Assembly (NCBI GenBank): GCA_026984215.1
Contig: JALSSO010000086.1
Location: 1-48,540 of the forward strand
From: Gammaproteobacteria bacterium
GTDB lineage: Bacteria; Pseudomonadota; Gammaproteobacteria; JAJDOJ01
Length of the DNA: 48,540 bases
Reading direction: 5' to 3'
Shown piece by piece: positions 19,413 through 27,575 of the stretch (positions are counted from its first letter, which is position 1; every line of letters starts with the position of its first letter). The notes below the pieces were generated by a model. The model searched no databases and was not told where the DNA came from. It was given only the letters and a program-made list of their open reading frames with translations. Made by a program: the position numbers and the translations under genes.

Positions 19413-20546
19413 TCAGCCCTTAGCGAGGAGGACCTCGACGCGCCGGTTGCGAGCGCGGTGGGCGTCGCTGTCGTTGGGTACCAGCGGGCGGGTCTCGCCG
19501 AAACCCTTGGGCTGGAGCCGGCGCGGGTCCACGCCCAGCCGGGCCAGATCCAAGGCCACGACATAGGCGCGCAGCTCCGAGAGCACTTGGTTGAACCGCC
19601 GGGGGCCTACGTCGTCGGTGTGCCCCTCCACGCGCACGGGGCCGTCACGCAGCGAGGCCAGCTTGGCCAGTTTCTCCAGGGTGGGACGGGCCTCGGGTTT
19701 CAAGGCCCATTGTCCGAAATCGAACAGGACGGCCTCGCTGAGCGTGATCTTGAGGCCCTCGGGGGTGTGCACCGCGCCGAGTTCACGGATCAGGTCCTGC
19801 TCGGGCGTGGGAACGGCCTCGGGCTTGCTGTAGGTGGCGATGCGGATGTCGCCCACCAGGGCCGGTGCCTTGGCGTAGGGCTCGGGGGTATCGAAATGGC
19901 GGGCGAAATGCAGCCCCAGGGCGACGATGGGTTCGGAGGGCCGGAAGGGGCGATGGGCGATCTGCCTGCCGTCGACGAAAAAGCGCACCTGCTTGCGGCG
20001 CACCTGCACGGCCACGTGATGGATGCGGTCCTTGGTCAGCCGGGCCCGGAACTCCAGGTGCAGGTCCCGTGGGCGTGGGCTGGCGCCAAACAAGCTGTCG
20101 CGCTGGCTGCAACTGAGCTGCCCGCCGATGAGCACGTTGTGAAGCAGCGCGTGGGGATCCCGCTCGACGGCGGCAAGGGACTTGGCCGTGGTGAGGGTGA
20201 ACTGGACGAAGGCGCAGCCTGGCTCGGCGATCCACACCGGAAACTCCAGGGAGAACTCCCGCGGCAGTGGCCGCGGCAGGCGCAGGTATAGGGCGGTGTC
20301 CCGTTCCAGTGGGCGGATCCAGATGCGATCACGGAAGCGGGCGCATTCGTACGCCCCTCCGGCGATCTCCCACTCGTCGAGGAACTCGCCGACCGGGCAT
20401 CGGGCGAGCTCGGTCTGGTAGAGCGTCTGATCGCCGGGCGTGAAGCGGGAGCGCTCGGCGGCGCCCTCGATCCCCGCCGCGCCCGCCGCCGTCGTGATGG
20501 CCGATAGGAGCAGGGCGAAACCCGCTCGGGTCAACGTGGTACGCAT
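19413..20546 (-). CDS. OmpA-family C-terminal domain protein with novel N-terminal region
   Basis: A 377-residue exported protein (signal about 1-23). Residues of roughly 30-240 look like an all-beta, LamG/concanavalin-like region (LYLRLPRPLPREFSLEFPVWI, HHVAVQVRRKQVRFFVDGRQIAH). The C-terminal 110 residues are an OmpA peptidoglycan-binding domain (ILFDFGQ-type ALFDFGQWALKPEARPTL, VEGHTDDVGPRRFNQVLSELRA, GFGETRPLVPNDSD, NRRVEV). It may tether a ligand-binding domain to the cell wall. It converges on the kinase gene with 14 bases between. GGGAGG precedes the ATG. Confidence 0.82.
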   Translation of the reverse strand: MRTTLTRAGFALLLSAITTAAGAAGIEGAAERSRFTPGDQTLYQTELARCPVGEFLDEWEIAGGAYECARFRDRIWIRPLERDTALYLRLPRPLPREFSLEFPVWIAEPGCAFVQFTLTTAKSLAAVERDPHALLHNVLIGGQLSCSQRDSLFGASPRPRDLHLEFRARLTKDRIHHVAVQVRRKQVRFFVDGRQIAHRPFRPSEPIVALGLHFARHFDTPEPYAKAPALVGDIRIATYSKPEAVPTPEQDLIRELGAVHTPEGLKITLSEAVLFDFGQWALKPEARPTLEKLAKLASLRDGPVRVEGHTDDVGPRRFNQVLSELRAYVVALDLARLGVDPRRLQPKGFGETRPLVPNDSDAHRARNRRVEVLLAKG

Positions 20547-20643
20547 CGTGGGACCTCCCTACTGTGACGTCATGCGAAGTGTTTTTCCGGCCCCTCCCCG
20601 CCGGCGGGCCGAGATAGGAATCATGGGGGCGCCCTGCGGGGCT

Positions 20644-21219
20644 TCAAGCCGATTCCCCCGGTTGGGAAAAGTGGCGCCGCAGAGCCTCGGCCTCGTCCGC
20701 GGACAGACCGAAGCGCAGGCAGGCCGCGTCGACCAGACGGCGCCGGTCGCCGGGCTGCGCCGCGATCCAGTCGATGGCCTGACGCAGTCTTTCGGTTTCC
20801 CGCGCACACGGTCCCGATCCCATCGCCGCCTCGCTCCCGGGCGCGGGATCCAGCGCTTCCTGGCACGCCGCATCCGCCGAGGGCCGGCCCAGCAGGTCGA
20901 TCTGGAAATGGCGCGCCAGGGCGTAGAGAACCGGCAGGGTCACGAAGGCCCCGGGCAGGATGCTCGCCACCGCGAAGGCGATGCCCCCGAGAAGCTCCTT
21001 CAGGACCCGGTTGGCCTGGCTCATGGACTCGGGGGGAACGGACTCGCCTTCCACCATCCGGCGGTAGGTGTGGACCACGATCCGGGCGTCTTCCCCACCC
21101 CGGGCCAGGGCCGCGTGAATCTCCACCAGCAGACGCCGCAGCCGCCGGCGCACCTCGCCGGGGGCGAGGTGGGGATGCCAGTGGCGCTCCAGCTCTCGGA
21201 GCAGTAGGTGCGGGTCCAC
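20644..21219 (-). CDS. Unrecognised protein with a LETM1-like hydrophobic segment
   Basis: A 191-residue protein with a charged helical N-terminal half, a hydrophobic stretch (LLGGIAFAVASILPGAFVTLPVLYALARHF, about 90-120) and a helical, Arg-rich C-terminus. The NRVLKELLGGIAF and LPGAFVTLPVLY region faintly resembles LETM1-type ion-transport proteins, but I would not assign function. It begins at a GTG five bases after the stop of the RCK protein gene, with no strong ribosome-binding site, so translational coupling is likely. It may act with the two potassium-channel-type proteins upstream. Confidence 0.65.
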   Translation of the reverse strand: MDPHLLLRELERHWHPHLAPGEVRRRLRRLLVEIHAALARGGEDARIVVHTYRRMVEGESVPPESMSQANRVLKELLGGIAFAVASILPGAFVTLPVLYALARHFQIDLLGRPSADAACQEALDPAPGSEAAMGSGPCARETERLRQAIDWIAAQPGDRRRLVDAACLRFGLSADEAEALRRHFSQPGESA

Positions 21220-21224
21220 GGGCG

Positions 21225-21944
21225 TCAGCGACCAGGCGGGGGCTCACCGGCGGATACGAGCGATTCGCGGAACACCGCGATGGCCTGGGCCGGTCCGATG
21301 ACCACCAGGGTCTCGCCGGGGCGCAGGTGGTGGTTGAAGCCGCCTCGGCCGAAGAGCAGGTCCTCGCCGCTGTCGCGGTCGAGCACGCCGATGACGATGA
21401 GCCCGAAGCGCTCGTTCAGCCGCAGCTGGCAGTAGGTCAGGCCCACGTACTCGGAGCTCTCGGGGATCGGTACCTCGGCCAGTTGCAGGCGGCGGTTGCT
21501 GTAGACGAACTGGTCGAGCACGTCCACGAGCGCCGGACTGCGCATGATCCGCGAAACGCGGTGGCCGCCGATCTCGTAGGGATCGATGAGCTTGTTGGCC
21601 CCGGCGGCGAGCAGCTTGGGGGCGGAGTCGCGCGATTCGATGACCGAGACGATCCGCAGCCGGGGGTCGATGGCCCGCGCGGAGATGGTGAGAAAGACGT
21701 TGTCGGCGTCTTCGGGAAACAGGCAGAACAACAACCCGATGTCTGCGCCGATGCCGAGTTCCTTGAGGGCCTCGTCGTCGGTGTGATCGACCTGGACGCC
21801 TTCCAGCCCCCGGTCACGTGCGCGGGCCAGTTTGTCCGGGTCGTTGTCGGCCAGGACGAAGGGATGCCTGTGGGGGTCGAGATGCCGAGCCACTTCGATG
21901 CCGAGCTCCGAGGCGCCGAAGATGGCGATTTTGCTGCGTTCCAT
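21225..21944 (-). CDS. RCK-domain (TrkA-N/TrkA-C) regulatory protein
   Basis: A 239-residue cytoplasmic protein with a Rossmann-type TrkA-N domain (IAIFGASELGIEVARHLD, then DNDPDKLARARDRGLEGVQVDHTD) and a C-terminal TrkA-C domain (LAEVPIPESSEYVGLTYCQLRL, RPGETLVVIGP). Such domains bind NAD(H), ATP or c-di-AMP and gate potassium channels. The first glycine motif is GASELG rather than GxGxxG. It follows the channel gene by seven bases, so it is likely an additional RCK subunit for that channel. Confidence 0.85.
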   Translation of the reverse strand: MERSKIAIFGASELGIEVARHLDPHRHPFVLADNDPDKLARARDRGLEGVQVDHTDDEALKELGIGADIGLLFCLFPEDADNVFLTISARAIDPRLRIVSVIESRDSAPKLLAAGANKLIDPYEIGGHRVSRIMRSPALVDVLDQFVYSNRRLQLAEVPIPESSEYVGLTYCQLRLNERFGLIVIGVLDRDSGEDLLFGRGGFNHHLRPGETLVVIGPAQAIAVFRESLVSAGEPPPGR

Positions 21945-21951
21945 GGGGTCG

Positions 21952-23550
21952 TCAGGCGGCCTGCAGTGCGCTCTGCTCGAGCCGTTCCTTCAGGTGCAGG
22001 ATGCTCAGCCGGTGGCCGAGCAGGATCAGGATCTGGTCGTGTTCGAGGCGGGTGCCGGGCGGGGGGTTGAATTGGAAGTGACGCCCGGCCCGCAGCGGGT
22101 GGCGCTGGGCGGCGGCGGTGCCGTCGGTGGTCCCCACGATGATGCCGAACAGGATCAGGCGGTGCTCGAGGAAGTCCACGTCGCCGAGTCGCGCGCCGTC
22201 GAGAAACGAGCCCTTGGGGATCACCACGGCCTCGATCTCCACACCCTTCTCGCCGCTCAGGATGCCGTGCAGCGCGTCGAAGGCCACGGGCTCGCCGGCG
22301 TAGTTGGCGGCCATCAGGCCCACGATCTCGTAGACGAACAAGACGTGATCGGCCCCGGCCAGGCGCAGCTTGCGGATGCTCTGCCGGTCGTTGGCCCGCG
22401 TGATGATCCGCGCCCGCGGACTGAGGGCACGCGCGGTCAGCGTCACGAACACGTTGGTGACGTCGTCGTTGGTCAGGCATAGCACGGTGTCCACCCGCTG
22501 GCGGATGCCGATCCGCTCGAGCAGGGCGTTGTCGCGGGCGTCACCCTCCAAGGCCACGAAGCCCTGGGCCTTGGCCTCGGCCACCCGCGCCTCGTCGGTG
22601 TCGATGACGACGAAATGGGGTCGCTCGTCGGGCATCTTCTCCAGCACCGCCTCGCTCACCCGCCCGTAGCCGCAGACGAGGATGATCCGGCGCATCCTTT
22701 CGATGGTGTACAGGGTGTGCTGCTGGCGCATCTCGCTGAAGCGGGCGCTGAAGGCCGAGACCAGGATCGAGGTGGCGAACGCGGCCACGCCGAGCCCGCT
22801 CACGATCAGGACCACGGCGATGACGCGGCCCTCCGGGGTGTGGGGGGTGATATCGCCGTAGCCCACCGTGGAGGCGGTGACCAGCGACCAGTACAGGGCG
22901 TCGAAGAAGGTGTCCACGTCCGAGTCCGGCAGGTCGCTCTCGAACATGTAGATGGCGGTGCTCGAGGCGAACAGGACGAAGCCGGCGAAGATGGCCAGGG
23001 TGAACAGCTCGAAGCGCTTTTCGCGCAGTACCCCGGTGAGCTGGTGGATGCTGCGGGTGTAACGGAACAGCTTGAACAGCCGGAACAGCAGGAAGATGCG
23101 CAGCAGCCGGACCGGCCGATAGGTGGGCATGATGGCCAGCAGGTCCACGATCGCCATGGGCGAGCGCACGTATTCCCACTTCTTGCGGGCCACGGCGGCC
23201 AGGGCCCGGGGCAGCGAGAAGGGCAGGTTCAGGAACTCGGCCTGCTCGTACTGCTCGATGAGGATCCGGTGGGCATCGCTGTGCACCCAGAACCGCAGCA
23301 GATACTCGATGATGAACAGCGTGACGGCGAACTTCTCGAAGCGATAGGCGAACTCGAAATGCGGGTGTTCCACCGTGTACAGGAGCAGAAACACGCTCAC
23401 CAGCACCACCGCGATCATGAACAGGTCGAACGCCCGCCGGCGGCGGCTCTCCGGGTTCTCCAGCAGGTCCCAGAAGACCTGCTTCACCCGGCGGTAGCGG
23501 GCCGAGTCCTCCAGGGCGTAGCAGAGCTGAACGATGCGCTTGGCGAGCAT
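21952..23550 (-). CDS. Six-helix potassium channel with C-terminal RCK domains
   Basis: A voltage-gated-channel-fold K+ channel of 532 residues. Transmembrane helices lie between about 40 and 270, with an arginine-rich fourth helix (VRLLRIFLLFRLFKLFRYTR) and the selectivity filter TASTVGYGD. They are followed by a TrkA-N domain (IILVCGYGRVSEAVLEKM) and TrkA-C-like segments (VEIEAVVIPKGSFLDGARL; HDQILILLGHR). The arginine repeat suggests voltage sensing. The ATG at 23550 is used; a GTG at 23553 is adjacent. A TACAAT at 23616-23621 on the minus strand could be its -10. The separate RCK gene follows directly. Confidence 0.9.
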   Translation of the reverse strand: MLAKRIVQLCYALEDSARYRRVKQVFWDLLENPESRRRRAFDLFMIAVVLVSVFLLLYTVEHPHFEFAYRFEKFAVTLFIIEYLLRFWVHSDAHRILIEQYEQAEFLNLPFSLPRALAAVARKKWEYVRSPMAIVDLLAIMPTYRPVRLLRIFLLFRLFKLFRYTRSIHQLTGVLREKRFELFTLAIFAGFVLFASSTAIYMFESDLPDSDVDTFFDALYWSLVTASTVGYGDITPHTPEGRVIAVVLIVSGLGVAAFATSILVSAFSARFSEMRQQHTLYTIERMRRIILVCGYGRVSEAVLEKMPDERPHFVVIDTDEARVAEAKAQGFVALEGDARDNALLERIGIRQRVDTVLCLTNDDVTNVFVTLTARALSPRARIITRANDRQSIRKLRLAGADHVLFVYEIVGLMAANYAGEPVAFDALHGILSGEKGVEIEAVVIPKGSFLDGARLGDVDFLEHRLILFGIIVGTTDGTAAAQRHPLRAGRHFQFNPPPGTRLEHDQILILLGHRLSILHLKERLEQSALQAA

Positions 23551-23665
23551 CACCGCGGGTGCGCGCCCGAGTGGGGCGGACGCGCGGACAGGGTTGCGGA
23601 TCGCATCATATGCGCATTGTAGCGCGATCGGCTCCTCTGTCCGGGCCCCGGGGCCGGCGGCGCGC

Positions 23666-24469
23666 TCAGCCCGAATAGCGCAGCACCACCGCGGCCTCCG
23701 GCGTGTTCACATGGAAGGTGCAGGTCTCCTCGAGGTACAGGCGGATCTGTCGGTCGTCATGGTCCAGATAGCCGATGGAGAAGTCCTGTCCCACGACCAG
23801 CTCGAAGTCGCCGCCGCGCAGGCTGAGCACCAGGGCGCCGTCGGCGGCCGGGGCCCAGACGATGGGGCCGTCGAGGAGCCGGCGCACGTGTTCGATGACC
23901 GGATAGCCCGCATCGCGTGTCTGGGTGAGTCCCGTGTAGCAGCGCGGTCCCAGCGCGATGGCGTAGGGCCCGGCGATGCCCGCCGTGCGCAGCTTCTCCA
24001 GGGCCTGGGCCACGGTGTCCGGGTAGCGCAGGTAGTCGTCGGTGAGCGGCAGTGTCTGCGGGGCGGCCTGGGCGATGCCGGTGATGCCCGCCTCGCCGAG
24101 GCCGTAGAACACGGCCTGGTCCTCGGCCAGCGCCGCGGCACGGGCCGCCTCCACCGCCGGCTGCAGGTCCACGTCGGGCGCCCCGCGGTCCAGGGCCTCG
24201 AGTTCGTCTCGGGACAGGGTGAAAGGCGCGCGCAGTTCCACCATGGGCAGCACCTTGCGCAGGCGCGCCTCCACGCCGGCGCGCGGCGGTTGTTGCAGGC
24301 GCTGGACCCGGCCCAGGTCCACGGACGAGGCTTCCCAGCCCAGGGGACCGCGAAAATCCACCAGCTTGCGCGCGGCGAGGATTTCCTTGAGGGTGTTGGC
24401 GGACTCCTGTTCGATGGCGCTCCAGGCGGCCTGGGAAAGGGGCGCCAGCTCGCGTCTGAGGTGATCCAT
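23666..24469 (-). CDS. Family 1 encapsulin shell protein
   Basis: A 267-residue HK97-fold protein that self-assembles into a protein nanocompartment. Family 1 hallmarks include the N-terminal LRRELAPLSQAAWSAIEQESANTLKEILAARKLVDF, LGWEASSVDLGR, the E-loop region, FYGLGEAGITGI, YAIALGPRCYTGL, LVVGQDFSIGYLDHD and the C-terminal FHVNTPEAAVVLRY. Length is typical. The gene lies 14 bases after the encapsulated ferritin gene, with GGAG before its ATG. The pair forms an iron-storage compartment; the cargo protein ends in a loading peptide. Confidence 0.95.
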   Translation of the reverse strand: MDHLRRELAPLSQAAWSAIEQESANTLKEILAARKLVDFRGPLGWEASSVDLGRVQRLQQPPRAGVEARLRKVLPMVELRAPFTLSRDELEALDRGAPDVDLQPAVEAARAAALAEDQAVFYGLGEAGITGIAQAAPQTLPLTDDYLRYPDTVAQALEKLRTAGIAGPYAIALGPRCYTGLTQTRDAGYPVIEHVRRLLDGPIVWAPAADGALVLSLRGGDFELVVGQDFSIGYLDHDDRQIRLYLEETCTFHVNTPEAAVVLRYSG

Positions 24470-24483
24470 GGTGGCGGTCTCCT

Positions 24484-24876
24484 TCAGGGGTTGGTGTTCT
24501 TGAGCGATCCGATGCCGAGCGAACCATCACCCGAGGTGGCCTGTGCAATGGACCCCCCCGTGCCGCCGTTTCGGCCCATGGCCGCCTCCTCCAGCGTGGT
24601 GATCTCGCCCTGGCTGAAGAGATAGGTGCGCAGCTGCTCGTCCAGCGACGGATCGCGCCGGCGCAACCATTCGAGCACCATGGCCGCATGCTCCTTTTCC
24701 TCGTCGCGGTTGTGCGCCAGGATCCGTTTGAGCTCCGGATCGCGGGCGGCGTCCACACGCTGCTGATACCAGTCCACCGCCTCCAGCTCCTCCATCAGCG
24801 AGACGATGGCCCGGTGCATGTCCCGGGTCTCGTCGGTGAGCTCTTCGACCGGCTCGTGATAGCCCTCGTGCGCCAT
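24484..24876 (-). CDS. Encapsulated ferritin-like cargo protein (EncFtn)
   Basis: A 130-residue ferroxidase that is packaged inside the encapsulin shell and oxidises Fe(II) for storage. The ferroxidase residues are in EELEAVDWYQQRV and HNRDEEKEHAAMVLEWLRRRDP, the EncFtn signature with two short helices forming a site across the dimer. A Gly/Ser/Thr-rich linker leads to the C-terminal targeting peptide GDGSLGIGSLKNTNP, which matches the family 1 loading motif. It starts at the ATG after GGAGGATCC. The 212 bases upstream, 24877-25088, contain a TTGACG on the minus strand (24949-24954) but no convincing -10. Confidence 0.94.
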   Translation of the reverse strand: MAHEGYHEPVEELTDETRDMHRAIVSLMEELEAVDWYQQRVDAARDPELKRILAHNRDEEKEHAAMVLEWLRRRDPSLDEQLRTYLFSQGEITTLEEAAMGRNGGTGGSIAQATSGDGSLGIGSLKNTNP

Positions 24877-25088
24877 GGATCCTCCTCTATTGCGGGTTTC
24901 GGTCGAGATGTCGATGGGGCCGGGGGCCGGCCGAATGGCCCTCGGCCTCGTCAAGAGTATGCCCCACTCTTGGCTGGATGGGGGGTGTTTTTCTGGGTCG
25001 ATCCCGGGGCGAATGAATCCGCCGTAGGCGTGCTTCTGGAGAGCCCCGCTGTCCGTCCGCTGGCTGGACTGTGCCGCAGGTGAGGGCC

Positions 25089-25385
25089 TCAGCGGGGCTC
25101 CGTCTTCATGCCCCGGAAGGTGAAGCCCGCCTCCTTGAACAGCGCCGTCATCTGAGGTTCGGTGAATCGCACACCCTCGCGCACGTCCACGGTGACCACG
25201 CCGCGGTCCAGATCCACGTCGATCTTTTCCACGCCTTCGATCTTCTTGAACTTTTTCTCCACGCCATAGGCGCAGTACGGGCAAGCCAGTCCGTCCACGC
25301 GCATCACGTAGCGCGTGCCGCTGGCCATGGCGGCCAGGCTCCAGACCAGGGAAAACGTGATCAGGATCCATCTCAGGGTTTTCAT
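25089..25385 (-). CDS. Periplasmic HMA-domain metallochaperone (MerP/CopZ-like)
   Basis: A 98-residue protein with a signal peptide or anchor (TLRWILITFSLVWSLAAMASG) followed by one HMA domain with the metal-binding motif GLACPYCAYGVEKKF. The Cys-X2-Cys site normally binds Cu(I) or Hg(II). It starts at the ATG after GAGGT. It is 53 bases downstream of the outer-membrane protein gene and would be transcribed from the MerR-type promoter before that gene. Which metal it carries cannot be told from the sequence. Confidence 0.85.
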   Translation of the reverse strand: MKTLRWILITFSLVWSLAAMASGTRYVMRVDGLACPYCAYGVEKKFKKIEGVEKIDVDLDRGVVTVDVREGVRFTEPQMTALFKEAGFTFRGMKTEPR

Positions 25386-25438
25386 GGGGCGATACCTCGT
25401 GGGTTCGATTGAACAGGACACGGAATTGGACCGCCGCA

Positions 25439-26248
25439 TCACAGATGCCATTCCAGGACCAGCTTGGCCCGATAGTCACTCGGCCGCTGGGCGCCGTCCA
25501 GGGCGTTGACCACCGGGATCTGCACGCCGGCCTTCACGGCAAAGTTGCGCAGGGTCCAGAACACACCCGGCGAGACGAACAGCTCGGTGCCGCCGGTGTC
25601 CGGGATGGTGCGGCCATGGCGCTCGTGGGCGAAGCCGTGCTCCAGATTCAGCTCCAGGAGCAGCACGGTATCGGGTTCACGGTAACCGGTGAGCCAGGGG
25701 CGTACGCCGCCGACGAGGTCCAATTTGATCTTGTCGCCACGCTGAAAGCCCGCGCTGTTGCGCCCGTTGAAGCGGTAGCGCAGGCTCGCCCAGCGATACC
25801 AACGGCGGCTCTCGTAGCCGTAGGCGAGCCCCGCCACCAAGTCCGTGGCGCCGCTGCCCACCGGCGGGGCGGTGCGCGAGTCGCCGGTACCGGCGACCAA
25901 CTTGAGCGCCAGGGCCGCGCTCTGTTGCACACCCAGGGTGTCATGACGCCAGAAGCGGTACTTGGTAAACAGCGCCAGGTCCCCGAGGCCGTTGGCCTCG
26001 GCCACACCATCCCGCTTCCAGACATAGGGGATCGAGATGCCGGCGGCCCAGTCGCCCGTGATGCCGTAAGTGAGCTCCAGTGCCGGCTCGACCTCCAGCT
26101 CCGGCCCCTTCTCCTCCACGTGCACCTCGGGCGCGATCTCGATTCCGCCCTGATAGACGACGTGCGGGCCGAGCCCGAAGATGGGATCGTGGGCCGCCGC
26201 GCCCCCGGCCAGCACAGCCCAAACCATCCCCACAACGATTCGTTTCAT
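25439..26248 (-). CDS. Outer-membrane beta-barrel, probable metal-resistance protein
   Basis: A 269-residue protein with a signal peptide ending at GGAAAHD. Alternating-hydrophobicity strands run throughout (LEVEPALELTYGITGDWAAGISIPYVW, RWASLRYRFNGRN, VLLLELNLEHGFAHE) and it ends in EWHL. It resembles the transporter-type outer-membrane proteins often found beside MerP-like or copper genes. The substrate is unknown. It is first in a two-gene operon with the HMA protein, behind a MerR-type promoter. Confidence 0.75.
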   Translation of the reverse strand: MKRIVVGMVWAVLAGGAAAHDPIFGLGPHVVYQGGIEIAPEVHVEEKGPELEVEPALELTYGITGDWAAGISIPYVWKRDGVAEANGLGDLALFTKYRFWRHDTLGVQQSAALALKLVAGTGDSRTAPPVGSGATDLVAGLAYGYESRRWYRWASLRYRFNGRNSAGFQRGDKIKLDLVGGVRPWLTGYREPDTVLLLELNLEHGFAHERHGRTIPDTGGTELFVSPGVFWTLRNFAVKAGVQIPVVNALDGAQRPSDYRAKLVLEWHL

Positions 26249-26281
26249 CCTCCCGCGCCCCTGCAGTCATGAGTCGAAGCC

Positions 26282-26312
26282 AGCCTAGTACCTGGAGCCG
26301 ACTTCAGGTCAA
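26282..26312 (-). promoter_or_regulatory. MerR-family metal-responsive promoter
   Basis: On the minus strand TTGACC (26307-26312) and TAGGCT (26282-26287) are 19 bases apart, the over-long spacer diagnostic of MerR-type activation. Within it lies the dyad ACCTGAAG-TCGG-CTCCAGGT with one mismatch. It is 34 bases before the outer-membrane protein start. No merR gene is in this window, so the regulator acts from elsewhere. I see no gene in the remaining gap 26313-26556. Confidence 0.8.
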
Positions 26313-26556
26313 GGCGCGTACCCGTGACCTTCGTGCGGTCGTGCTCGCCGCCTGTTCGCCCGGCGGCGGCTTGCCCGGCCTACCCGGCGGCGCCGAAGGG
26401 CCGAGCCTGAACAGTGTCTACCCAATCGACCGACACGATCTGGCCGGCCCTCTGGCCGTGGTAGCGCGGGTGGGTGGTGGCGGTTTCCGGACGCTGTCGG
26501 CTGCCTTTCGGAGTCGTCCCGAGCCACATCGCCAGGTGCGTCACTTGGCGTCCGAA

Positions 26557-27564
26557 TCAGGAGTCCGGGTCGATCGTCAGCACCACTTTGCCCATGGTAT
26601 GGCCGGTTTCCACCAGCCGGTGGGCCTCGGCGGCCGCCTCCAGTGGAAAGGTATGAGAGACGTGGATGCGCATTTCCCCCTTGTCCAGGAGCCGCCCGCA
26701 GTATTCGAGGATCTCGCCGTGGTGGGCGCGGGCGGTGGGTAGATCCTCGAGCATGGGTGTGAGCATGAGTTCGAAGGCGATGCGCAGGTTTTTCTTTCGG
26801 GCCGCAGACCAGTCGACCTGCGGGCCCGGCTGGAGGAGGGTGACCAGGTCGCCGTAGAAGCCCATGGCGTCCATCAGCCGCTGGAAGATCTCGTCGCCCA
26901 TCGTATCCAGGGCGATGTCCACACCGCGGCCGTCGGTCCACTCGCGGGCGGCCGCGACGAAGTCTTCCCGGCGATATAGGATCGGCCGCTCGGCCCCCAG
27001 GCCGCGCACGAACTCGGCCTTCTCCTCGCTGCCCACCGTGGCGGCCACCGGGCACTCGGCGAAGCGGGCGAGCTGCACCGCCACGTGCCCGACGCCGCCG
27101 GCGCCCCCGATGATCAGCACGCTGCGGTCCATGCCGACCCGCGTGCGGTCGTGCAGGGCCTCCCAGGCGGTGATGAGCACCAGGGGAGCGGCCGCCGCCT
27201 CCACGAACGAGAGCGATTCGGGCTTGGGCTGGGCCACGGCTTCGTCCACGAGGGTGTATTCGGCGTAGTTGCCCGGTTCGCCGCCCAGGCCCCCGTTGCA
27301 GTACCAGACGGCGTCGCCGGGCTGGAAGCGCGTCACGGCCGGCCCGGCCTCCACCACGACCCCGGCGCCGTCCAGCCCGAGCACCGCGGGCAGGGCGTTG
27401 GGGTAGAACAGCCCCTTGCGGCGGATCTTGGTGTCCACGGGGTTGACCCCGGCGGCTTTCACCTTCACCTTGAGCTGGGTGTCCCGGGTGATCTCGGGTT
27501 CGGGCAGGTCCCGGAGCTCCAGCACCTCGGGACCGCCGGTGGCGGTCATGACGACGGCTTTCAT
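26557..27564 (-). CDS. NADPH:quinone reductase-like medium-chain dehydrogenase
   Basis: A 335-residue MDR-superfamily oxidoreductase. It has a GroES-like N-terminal domain (KVKAAGVNPVDTKIR, VLGLDGAGVVVEAG, FQPGDAVWY) and a Rossmann domain with the dinucleotide motif VLIIGGAGGVGHVAVQLARF. The Cys/His ligands of zinc alcohol dehydrogenases are absent, which fits the zinc-independent quinone oxidoreductase group. The substrate is unknown. The start at 27564 follows GGAG. It lies 11 bases after the stop of the pteridine reductase gene and is likely co-transcribed with it. Confidence 0.88.
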   Translation of the reverse strand: MKAVVMTATGGPEVLELRDLPEPEITRDTQLKVKVKAAGVNPVDTKIRRKGLFYPNALPAVLGLDGAGVVVEAGPAVTRFQPGDAVWYCNGGLGGEPGNYAEYTLVDEAVAQPKPESLSFVEAAAAPLVLITAWEALHDRTRVGMDRSVLIIGGAGGVGHVAVQLARFAECPVAATVGSEEKAEFVRGLGAERPILYRREDFVAAAREWTDGRGVDIALDTMGDEIFQRLMDAMGFYGDLVTLLQPGPQVDWSAARKKNLRIAFELMLTPMLEDLPTARAHHGEILEYCGRLLDKGEMRIHVSHTFPLEAAAEAHRLVETGHTMGKVVLTIDPDS

Positions 27565-27575
27565 CGACGACTCCT

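Noticed and set aside
26309-27055. Additional gene between the outer-membrane protein and the quinone reductase
   Set aside because: The frames there are Arg/Pro-rich shadows of the reductase gene and show no ribosome-binding site or motif.
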